DNA of 9,096 nt from Chloroflexota bacterium (lineage in GTDB: Bacteria; Chloroflexota; Anaerolineae; Aggregatilineales; UBA3940). The notes beneath the pieces were generated by a model. It saw only the letters and a list, made by a program, of their open reading frames with translations, was not told the origin of the DNA and made no database searches. The DNA lies in NCBI GenBank assembly GCA_010092775.1, contig JAADYZ010000427.1:1-9096 (forward strand). The letters run 5' to 3'. The translations under genes and the position numbers were made by a program. Below are positions 1-6,211 of this stretch, piece by piece; position 1 is the first letter of the stretch, and each line of letters starts with the position of its first letter.

Positions 1-1366
1 AGCCTACATTTTTGTAGCCGACCGCAAAACCAACGCCTCGGCGTCGCGTTGAGGTGAGCAGCAGCGTGTAGTTGATGCGGCGGCGCCATTGACCGCTGAC
101 ATTCTGCCAGCCGCTGTTGAGAGCGCAAGCCTCGATCACGCTGCCAATGTTGATTCCCGCTGGAAGGGGGGTGCCCACGCTCAGCAGGTCGTTTTCCTGG
201 AGAACATTTTTCAGGCGCAGGTCAACGGGGTCCATCGCCAATTGAACTGCTAGCCTATTGATCTGGGTTTCTGCGGCGAAGGCACCTTGCGGGCCGCCAA
301 ATCCGCGAAAGGCCCCAGCGGGCAGATTGTTGGTGTAAACGGTGTAGGTATCGACCTGAACATTTGGAATGCGGTAGGGCCCGGTGACCATCAAAGTGGC
401 GTTGGCCAGCACCTTGGTGGAGGTGTAAGCATAAGCGCCCGCATCACCGACGACTTCCGCCTCCACCGCTATGATGCTGCCGTCACGGCGAGCTCCCCAT
501 CGCGTCTTGACAGTGATTGGATGGCGTTTGTGATGGTAGCGGGTCGATTCCTCACGGCTCCACACGATCTTGACGGGGCGGCGCAGCTTGTGCGTTGCCA
601 GCGCCAAAACGATCTGTACTGACATATCCTCGCGACCGCCGAAAGCAACGCCCACCGCTGCATAGCGCACACGGACCTGCTCCGCTGGGAGTTCAAGCGC
701 ATGGCAAATCTGATGGAGGTCCTCATGGGCATCTTGCCCAGCCACCACGACTGTCACCCGGCCTTCATCATCCACATAGGAAAGCCCCGCTTCGGGCTGA
801 AGATAAGCATGTTCTTGCCAGGTGGTGTGATAGGTGCCTTCTACAACGACCTCAGCTTCGGCCCAGGCGGCTTCCATGTCGCCTTGCTGCACCCGATAGT
901 GTGCGAGAATATTGTTCGGTGTATTGCGATGCAGTTGCGGGGCGCCCTCGCTCATCGCTTCGAAAGGATCGAACACGCCAGGCAGATTATCATACCTGAC
1001 TTTAATCAAATCGCGCGCGGCGCTAGCTGCTTCGACAGTCTCCGCTACAATCACAGCGATTTGGTCCATTGTGGTGCGCACAATGTCAGCATCTTGTTTG
1101 CTGCTGCCAGGGCCGCACAGCACAGGTTGATCGGGCATGACCAGCCCGTATTCATTGTTGGGGACGTCGGCTGCGGTGAATACGGCTACAACGCCGGGAT
1201 GCGCTATGGCCTCGCTGGTGTCAATGGAGACAACACGCGCATGTGGGCGATCGGCCCACAGGATTTTCATATGCAGCATGTCGTCCGCGTTCAAGTCACC
1301 GGGATAGAGGGCCTCTCCAGTAACTTTGCTCTCAGCGTCGATGCGCGGAATGTCTAGTCCGATCAT
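1..1366 (-). CDS. Molybdopterin-binding catalytic subunit of a xanthine dehydrogenase-family hydroxylase (3' end cut by window)
   Basis: The minus strand is open from an ATG at 1366 to the window edge (455 codons, no stop). It encodes the large, molybdopterin-cytosine-dinucleotide-type subunit that hydroxylates a heterocycle or aldehyde and passes electrons to [2Fe-2S] clusters. Visible in order: VTGEALYPGD (15-24), the N-terminal a/b-hammerhead region with HARVVSID (42-49), QEHAYLQPEA (184-193), a GQ that matches the conserved cofactor-contact Gln (210-211), the glycine loop VGVAFGGRED (238-247), RPVKIVWSREE (263-273) and the arginine loop GAFRGFGGPQ (351-360). Family members run 700-800 residues, so roughly 300 C-terminal residues, including the catalytic GxGE glutamate, lie outside. 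The ATG is preceded by GAAGG six bases upstream and starts 14 nt after the preceding stop. The glycine loop has VA where GG is usual, a mild variation. The substrate cannot be read from this part. The neighbouring FAD-[2Fe-2S] protein is the likely partner. Confidence 0.93.
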   Translation of the reverse strand, partial: MIGLDIPRIDAESKVTGEALYPGDLNADDMLHMKILWADRPHARVVSIDTSEAIAHPGVVAVFTAADVPNNEYGLVMPDQPVLCGPGSSKQDADIVRTTMDQIAVIVAETVEAASAARDLIKVRYDNLPGVFDPFEAMSEGAPQLHRNTPNNILAHYRVQQGDMEAAWAEAEVVVEGTYHTTWQEHAYLQPEAGLSYVDDEGRVTVVVAGQDAHEDLHQICHALELPAEQVRVRYAAVGVAFGGREDMSVQIVLALATHKLRRPVKIVWSREESTRYHHKRHPITVKTRWGARRDGSIIAVEAEVVGDAGAYAYTSTKVLANATLMVTGPYRIPNVQVDTYTVYTNNLPAGAFRGFGGPQGAFAAETQINRLAVQLAMDPVDLRLKNVLQENDLLSVGTPLPAGINIGSVIEACALNSGWQNVSGQWRRRINYTLLLTSTRRRGVGFAVGYKNVG

Positions 1367-1380
1367 AGGTCGCCTTCGTT

Positions 1381-3090
1381 TCAGGTTACGAGCGCCGAAC
1401 TGCGCTGCTGGACATGGGCGATCTCGTGGCTGATGATGCGCTTCAGAATAGCCACCGAAGCTGCATAAGTCGGTTCTACTCCGGTTAAAGATAGACTCTT
1501 GGAGCCGAGATTGTTGCCATCACTCAGGGGTTTATCGGATGCGTAATGGATAATCCCCACGTCAAATTTTACCGGGTGCAGGGATACGATTTCATTGTAA
1601 GGATGGCGCTTGGGCCGGATCAGTTCGTAGACCGCTGAAAGGTAAGGCCCTGCTTCCATTTCAATGTCTGTGTAACCCTCACGATAGAAGACCCCCATGT
1701 AACGCGCATTCTGCAAGAACGTGCCCGTTACTGTCACCGCTTTTTGATTGTCCAACACGGTCGTGAACATCAGATATCGGGAGACATCAGCGGCTTCGAA
1801 GGCATTGTTAAACAGGTAGGTGTTCTTGGAATGCTCATCGTGGACCACCGCCGGGATCATGATGTCCCCAACACGGGCATTCAAGGTGGCCGCTTTACCT
1901 AAGATATAAACGCCGCATAGTTCACCGACGTTCTCTGCTACCCGTGTCAGGATGTCGTAGGCCGCCATGCCAAGCGGATAGTCTACATTGATGATCAACG
2001 CGTCGCTGTTGTAGAGTTGTTCATAGCCTGGAACCTGCAAACGAGGGTCTAGCCAGTCTGGGCGAAGCTTGCTGATCTCGATGATTTGGGCGTCTAGCTC
2101 GAAGCTATTCACGCTAGTGACGCGCTGCACACCTACTGATTGCTCCGCATCGAGGCGCGGCCCATCTCCTGGTCCCTGCTCCGATTGTTCATATTTGTTC
2201 AGAAGATAGTAGAGGCTGTTTTCCGCCTCACGCTGCTCGGCCTCCGTCAGCAAGTGATGCTGATCGTTATAGTCGAGCAGGGCCTCTTTCTGACGAAGGG
2301 CGTGGCCAGTCCATAGATTGACAATGCTATGGGAGTTGCTGCTCACAAAGTAAACACGGCGTTCCGCGTAGCTGAGATGCGGCGTCTCCGATCGGATGTT
2401 GAGCCACCAATGACGAGTAGCCTTCTGATAATCGACCAGAGACCCCGCCAGGAGTTGAAGGGCAAAGCGCTTGGGGCGCTCAGCAATACAGCGCAGGCTG
2501 GGTACTACCTGATCTCCCCACACACCGCAGAGCTGCTTGAAGGCCTCAGGCGTCAGGCTAAGAATGTCGGCGATCTCACGACACTGCTCCGCGGTCAACT
2601 CATGGTCGTCGGGCCACTCGGCCAATTTTCGGTGATACTGAGCATGGGCGAGGGAGGCGTGCAGCTTGTTCCACTCAATCTGGTAGGCTGTCAGTGAGGG
2701 AATGATATCATCAATGTCTGAGCGACTGGCGATATACAGGCCTAGGGTTTCAACGCCATCGAAGCGAGCACGACGGCGCCGGGCGCGCGCTGCCACCGGC
2801 TGCCACTCCGTAACGGGGAAGCCGTGGCTTTCGAACACGGTACTGCGCTGTCCCAAAACGACAAGGCGTGTGTGGATGATGCAAGATGGAAAACGCAGAG
2901 TGGTATAGCTGAACGCTGCGACATCCGGAAAAGGATCCGCTGCGTGAACATGCAGCAGTGAATCCATGTTGGTGTGCGTTTCAACCAGGGCGTCAATCGC
3001 GATCTCACCGGTGCTGCGCAACAACGAATAGTAGGTGCGCGAGTACAGCTCGATCTGGTCGCTTTCGGTCTTTGGGACTGTACGTTCCAT
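1381..3090 (-). CDS. 569-residue protein with nucleoside phosphorylase / AMP nucleosidase-like C-terminal domain
   Basis: I do not recognise the full-length family. The C-terminal ~200 residues resemble the nucleoside phosphorylase superfamily: INVDYPLG (367-374), a GKAATLNARVGDIMIP segment (398-413) like the phosphate-side loop plus 'VGD..IP' strand, a TDIEMEAGPYL motif (474-484) matching the M-E-A ribose-binding motif, and an ASDKPLSDG segment (517-525) close to the SDKPLHGE stretch I recall from AMP nucleosidase. The N-terminal ~350 residues are unassigned and include a basic run near 103-108. There is no signal peptide or membrane segment, so it is probably cytosolic. The reading frame is open upstream to 3198, but the start is placed at the ATG at 3090, which overlaps the upstream stop as TAATG, implying translational coupling to the membrane protein. 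If it cleaves nucleosides or nucleotides, it would feed free bases to the adjacent hydroxylase; that role is inferred. Confidence 0.72.
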   Translation of the reverse strand: MERTVPKTESDQIELYSRTYYSLLRSTGEIAIDALVETHTNMDSLLHVHAADPFPDVAAFSYTTLRFPSCIIHTRLVVLGQRSTVFESHGFPVTEWQPVAARARRRRARFDGVETLGLYIASRSDIDDIIPSLTAYQIEWNKLHASLAHAQYHRKLAEWPDDHELTAEQCREIADILSLTPEAFKQLCGVWGDQVVPSLRCIAERPKRFALQLLAGSLVDYQKATRHWWLNIRSETPHLSYAERRVYFVSSNSHSIVNLWTGHALRQKEALLDYNDQHHLLTEAEQREAENSLYYLLNKYEQSEQGPGDGPRLDAEQSVGVQRVTSVNSFELDAQIIEISKLRPDWLDPRLQVPGYEQLYNSDALIINVDYPLGMAAYDILTRVAENVGELCGVYILGKAATLNARVGDIMIPAVVHDEHSKNTYLFNNAFEAADVSRYLMFTTVLDNQKAVTVTGTFLQNARYMGVFYREGYTDIEMEAGPYLSAVYELIRPKRHPYNEIVSLHPVKFDVGIIHYASDKPLSDGNNLGSKSLSLTGVEPTYAASVAILKRIISHEIAHVQQRSSALVT

Positions 3091-3455
3091 TAACGGCGTC
3101 TTCTTTTCTTCTGGCGCTGCTGGAATTCTTTGATGACTTCTTTTGTATCCTCGTCTTTCGCATTGCGACTCGGCATGATCATAAAGACAACCGTCCACAG
3201 GATGGTGGAGAAGACCAGGAACATTAGCAAACTAACGATCAAGCGCGGGACGAAAACCGGCCAACTCGCCGGGAAGTTAATGGGGAGTACCCGCATCAGG
3301 CCGCCACCGAGAGCGAACTCAGTGGTTGCCATCCAGAACACAATATCTGGAGAGACAATCCAGGCGACTGCTCCGATCCCAAGCATAACGACAAAGCCAA
3401 TAGCTGGGGCAAGTGGATTGATTTTCTTATCTTCGCGTATAACAACATTCGACAT
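3090..3455 (-). CDS. Small membrane protein with basic C-terminal tail
   Basis: A 121-residue protein of no family I can name. Hydrophobic stretches at about 14-34 and 71-94 look like two transmembrane helices, and a weaker apolar stretch at 37-57 could be a third or re-entrant segment. The tail (95-121) is highly charged and ends KKRRRR, which by the positive-inside rule should be cytoplasmic. The start is the ATG at 3455: GGAAAGGGG lies eight bases upstream, whereas the in-frame TTG at 3461 would be only two bases from that site. It begins 24 nt after the FAD-[2Fe-2S] gene and its TAA overlaps the next gene's ATG by one base. This suggests stoichiometric production with the nucleoside-phosphorylase-like protein, perhaps as its membrane anchor or docking partner. 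Function is unproven. Confidence 0.75.
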   Translation of the reverse strand: MSNVVIREDKKINPLAPAIGFVVMLGIGAVAWIVSPDIVFWMATTEFALGGGLMRVLPINFPASWPVFVPRLIVSLLMFLVFSTILWTVVFMIMPSRNAKDEDTKEVIKEFQQRQKKRRRR

Positions 3456-3463
3456 GGTCAATA

Positions 3464-3472
3464 CCCCTTTCC
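3464..3472 (-). promoter_or_regulatory. Ribosome binding site deciding the start of the membrane protein
   Basis: GGAAAGGGG on the minus strand lies eight bases before the ATG at 3455. The alternative TTG at 3461 is only two bases away, which is too close for normal initiation. Confidence 0.6.
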
Positions 3473-3479
3473 AATCATT

Positions 3480-4907
3480 CTACGACTCATTTTGCAGCTC
3501 TGTGGCACGTTCCAGCGCATCTACTATACGATAATACCCAGTACAGCGACACAAGTTGCCAGTGAGGCTTTGACGAATAGCCCACAGTGAGGGGTTCGGA
3601 TTCTCATCCAACAGCTTGGCACCGGCCATCACAAAGCCTGGTGTGCAGTATCCGCATTGGACGGCGCCGCGCTCAATGAAGGCTTGCTGCACCGGATGCA
3701 GCTTACCGTTCTGGGCCAAACCCTCAATCGTCACCACTTCCGCCTGATGCGCGCGTGGGGCCGGAACAAGGCAGGACATCACTGCACTACCATCTAAGAA
3801 TACAGTACACGCGCCACATTCGCCCTCTCCGCAGCCTGGTTTGGTGCCGGTCAAGCCTAATTCATCCCGAATGACATGCAACAGCATCTTGTGGCTGACA
3901 TCTTTGACTTCCCTTGGCTTGCCATTCAAGGTTAGTTGGATGACATCTCCACTGCTGTGCTGAACGCTGTCAATCCCTGCCGGCGCTGCTTCATCAGCAT
4001 ACTTCGTCGATAGGAAGACCGGCTCCACCGGGTATTCGTCAAACTCGGAGCGCTCACGCAGTTGGCGCAGCACGCGCTTGGTAAGCGTGCGAGCCATCTC
4101 GCGTCGATAATTGGCGCTTGCACGAACATCATCGATGGGCTGCACCACTTGGGTGGTCAGGTCAGCAGCCTGACTAAGGGCCTCGCGCGTGAAGGTCTTG
4201 CCAGCCAAAGAGCGCTCCGCATCCGGCATGGTCACAACCGTTGGAGCGATACCGCCCAGAGCGATGCGAGACTTCATCACGATGTTCCCGCGAAAACGAA
4301 TAACTGCCGCTGCGTTGACGATCGAAATGGCGTGGGTGCGCCGTAAGCCTAACTTGACGAACGCACCCCGTTCGCTGGGGACATCCAAAGGGCGGAAGCT
4401 CACATCGACCAGCATCTCATCAGGGCGCAAGATCGTCTCACGGGCGCTGACGTAGAAGGTCTCTAGGGGAATGGTACGCTCCTGCTCCAGGCTGCGCAGG
4501 GTGACGTGCGCCTCCAAGGCGATTAATGGAGCGATTGTGTCCCCCGAAGGCGAGGCAGTAATGAGGTTGCCCGCCACCGTTGCCCGATTGCGAATCTGTG
4601 GGCTGCCCTGCCACCAGGCCGCTTGAGCCAGAGGTAAGGCCCGCTGCCCCAAGAAGGGGGAAGCGACCACATCGGCGTGGGTGACCATCGGCCCAAGGTG
4701 AACCCGACCCGTATCATCCTGCCTGATTTCATCCAGGCCAGGGATGCGCGAGATGTCGATCAGAGCGCGCATCCCTGGACGTTTGTGGGCTTTCATCTCC
4801 AGCAGGAGATCGGTGCCCCCAGCAATGATCCGTGCACTCTCTTGGTAATCGGCCAGGATAGTCAGGGCCTCATCTAAGGATTTCGGCGTGTAGTAGGTTT
4901 CCCACAT
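3480..4907 (-). CDS. Fused FAD-binding and [2Fe-2S] subunit of a xanthine dehydrogenase-family hydroxylase
   Basis: 475 residues combining the medium (CoxM/XdhB-like) and small (CoxS/XdhC-of-E. coli-like) subunits in one chain. Residues 1-285 are the FAD module: IAGGTDLLLEMK (28-39), RNRATVAGNL (106-115), SPSGDT (119-124), the ALGGIAPT segment (216-223) and the C-terminal helical CO-dehydrogenase-flavoprotein region. Residues 286-320 are a linker. Residues 321-475 form the two-cluster ferredoxin module, with plant-type ligands C359, C364, C367, C379 and second-cluster ligands C418, C421, C453, C455, all intact, plus the conserved Gln417. Its job is to carry electrons from the molybdenum site through two [2Fe-2S] clusters to FAD and an external acceptor. 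The start is the ATG at 4907: GAGG sits five bases upstream, 'MWETYYTPKSLDEA' is a typical family beginning, and the frame's earlier ATG (4943) would overlap xdhC. It starts 13 nt after xdhC. The likely partner is the catalytic subunit at 1-1366. Confidence 0.94.
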   Translation of the reverse strand: MWETYYTPKSLDEALTILADYQESARIIAGGTDLLLEMKAHKRPGMRALIDISRIPGLDEIRQDDTGRVHLGPMVTHADVVASPFLGQRALPLAQAAWWQGSPQIRNRATVAGNLITASPSGDTIAPLIALEAHVTLRSLEQERTIPLETFYVSARETILRPDEMLVDVSFRPLDVPSERGAFVKLGLRRTHAISIVNAAAVIRFRGNIVMKSRIALGGIAPTVVTMPDAERSLAGKTFTREALSQAADLTTQVVQPIDDVRASANYRREMARTLTKRVLRQLRERSEFDEYPVEPVFLSTKYADEAAPAGIDSVQHSSGDVIQLTLNGKPREVKDVSHKMLLHVIRDELGLTGTKPGCGEGECGACTVFLDGSAVMSCLVPAPRAHQAEVVTIEGLAQNGKLHPVQQAFIERGAVQCGYCTPGFVMAGAKLLDENPNPSLWAIRQSLTGNLCRCTGYYRIVDALERATELQNES

Positions 4908-4912
4908 AGCGT

Positions 4913-4916
4913 CCTC
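4913..4916 (-). promoter_or_regulatory. Ribosome binding site deciding the start of the FAD-[2Fe-2S] gene
   Basis: GAGG on the minus strand lies five bases before the ATG at 4907, within the 13-nt gap after xdhC. It favours 4907 over the in-frame ATG at 4943 inside xdhC. Confidence 0.55.
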
Positions 4917-4920
4917 GTTC

Positions 4921-5742
4921 CTAAGCGGATTGTGCCGCTCCAAGCCATTGCATGCTTTCCGCGCTGGACTTGTTCAGCGTGGCCATCATTTCTGCGATGA
5001 TGCTGACGGCGATCTCGCGTGGAGTCTCCGCGTTTAATTCTAACCCAATCGGGGCATGGATACGGGCCAGTTCTCGCTCGGCCAGCCCCCGTTCGCGCAG
5101 TGCTTGAGCTGTCACCGCCCAGCGTCGGCGGCTGCCAATCACACCGATGTAGGCGGCTTCGGTTTCCATCAAGCGGGGCAGCAGAGCCAGATCGACATTC
5201 ATATTGCGTGTTACCGCTGCGATCATCGTCCGCCTGTGAATCCGGAGATGGGTTGTCACATCGTCTGGCGCAGCGACAATGTAGCGATCAGCCTGTGGGA
5301 TTACGTCTGGATTGCACAAATCGGCGCGATCATCGCTCACGATGACGCGGAATCCAACCCAGTGCGCAAGATCGGCCAAGGCTTGACCGACATGGCCGCA
5401 ACCAATGACTAGGATACTAGGCGGGGGAAGCTGTGGCTCCAGGAAGACTTCGACCTCACCGCCGCAAACCCCTGCATCCCCTTCAGCCGGATCAACGAGG
5501 TCAACGTGCATCATCTTCGCTGTGCCCGATTCCAACAAGGCGGGTGCAGCTTCAATCACCCGGGCTTCAAGTTCGCCACCCCCAATCGTGCCAAGGATCC
5601 GACCGTCGCCATAAACGAGCATTTTTGCACCCGCTTTACGTGGGATCGAGCCCCGGCCGCGGACGATGGTAGCCAGGAGGACCGGCTCATCCGAGTCCTT
5701 AGCATGGAGCAGGGCCTGGTAGATCGCTCGTTCATCGCTCAT
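4921..5742 (-). CDS. xdhC: XdhC/CoxF-family molybdenum hydroxylase maturation factor
   Basis: 273 residues with the full XdhC/CoxI two-domain layout. In characterised systems (e.g. Rhodobacter capsulatus) XdhC binds molybdenum cofactor, promotes its sulfuration and hands it to the apo-hydroxylase; it is not part of the mature enzyme. N-terminal XdhC/CoxI domain: GSIPRKAGAKM (31-41), GTIGGGELEA (51-60) and GVCGG (91-95) with the conserved Cys93. C-terminal Rossmann-like domain: VIGCGHVGQAL (112-122), YIGVIGSRRR (198-207) and HAPIGLELNAETPREIAVS (229-247), all typical. The ATG follows the preceding TAA after only three bases and has no clear Shine-Dalgarno sequence, so translation probably depends on reinitiation after the 150-residue gene. 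It sits between the two hydroxylase gene sets. Length and motifs show no defect. Confidence 0.95.
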   Translation of the reverse strand: MSDERAIYQALLHAKDSDEPVLLATIVRGRGSIPRKAGAKMLVYGDGRILGTIGGGELEARVIEAAPALLESGTAKMMHVDLVDPAEGDAGVCGGEVEVFLEPQLPPPSILVIGCGHVGQALADLAHWVGFRVIVSDDRADLCNPDVIPQADRYIVAAPDDVTTHLRIHRRTMIAAVTRNMNVDLALLPRLMETEAAYIGVIGSRRRWAVTAQALRERGLAERELARIHAPIGLELNAETPREIAVSIIAEMMATLNKSSAESMQWLGAAQSA

Positions 5743-5745
5743 GGG

Positions 5746-6198
5746 TTACTGCACTGCCACATGATTGAAAGGGCCTTTGTTGCCGTAAAAGGTTTGCTCA
5801 ACGGGTCCGCTCTTACGTGCAATTCTGAGCGCCTCTTTCAGTGCATCGGCCTGCGCTGGAATGTTCTGCTGGCTTTGGGCGGCGACTACCTCGAACACTG
5901 GCGTTGGCTTTACATGCAGCCAAACGATCCAATAGGCACGTTTCCCCTCTGTCAGGGTGCCTTCAGCGGTGAAGGCAGAAGGGGTCAGCGTATGAGAAAT
6001 TGACCATCCCAGCCGCCCAGACTTAGCGATCGGCCCATCCAAATCGAAACGTGGAACGATTTTTGGTTTGTCGAAGGGCCAGCGGCGCACCTTCTTCGGC
6101 GGCCAGATGTGTGTGCCCATCTCATTGAGATACTCAGTTACCGTTGGTGACCACTGCTCAGCCAGTTGGCGTAGCGTGGGGTCTGCAATGCGCCCCAT
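5746..6198 (-). CDS. Hypothetical protein, 150 residues, in the hydroxylase operon
   Basis: Not recognised. It is a soluble-looking protein with no signal peptide, membrane segment or cysteine-rich metal motif. The N-terminal third is rich in Trp, Pro and Lys (THIWPPKK at 29-36, RRWPFDKPK at 38-46). The middle has alternating apolar stretches (GRLGWSISHTLT 61-72; AYWIVWLHVKPTPVFEVVA 88-106) that read as beta-strands. The C-terminal part includes a probable helix at 115-129. The ATG at 6198 lies 13 nt after the upstream stop, with AAAGG about ten bases before it. Only three bases separate its stop from xdhC, so it is co-transcribed and likely coupled to the maturation factor. Position between the Fe-S/molybdenum fusion and xdhC suggests a role in assembly or as an accessory subunit, but nothing in the sequence demonstrates this. 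Confidence 0.75.
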   Translation of the reverse strand: MGRIADPTLRQLAEQWSPTVTEYLNEMGTHIWPPKKVRRWPFDKPKIVPRFDLDGPIAKSGRLGWSISHTLTPSAFTAEGTLTEGKRAYWIVWLHVKPTPVFEVVAAQSQQNIPAQADALKEALRIARKSGPVEQTFYGNKGPFNHVAVQ

Positions 6199-6211
6199 AT
6201 AATCCGTGCCT

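Noticed and set aside
701..1357. A 218-codon plus-strand open frame, with others at 287-622 and 595-999
   Set aside because: They lie antisense to the molybdenum catalytic subunit (1-1366, minus), whose translation carries clear family motifs throughout. The plus-strand translations show no coherent domain.
1399..1425. HEIAH (HExxH-type zinc protease motif) near the C-terminus of the 569-residue protein
   Set aside because: It falls in the terminal helix after a nucleoside-phosphorylase-like domain, with no third zinc ligand or protease context, so it is probably chance.
3091..3198. Upstream in-frame start at 3198 for the 569-residue protein
   Set aside because: It would overlap the membrane protein by over 100 nt and add a non-protein-like leader. 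The TAATG junction at 3090 is the natural start.
2329..3227. Plus-strand open frames opposite the 569-residue gene and the membrane protein
   Set aside because: Low-complexity, Arg/Ser-rich translations typical of antisense shadows in GC-rich DNA. The minus-strand genes have ribosome binding or coupling signals and coherent sequence.
4908..4943. Upstream ATG at 4943 for the FAD-[2Fe-2S] protein
   Set aside because: It lies inside xdhC. The ATG at 4907 has a well-spaced GAGG and gives the standard N-terminus of the family.
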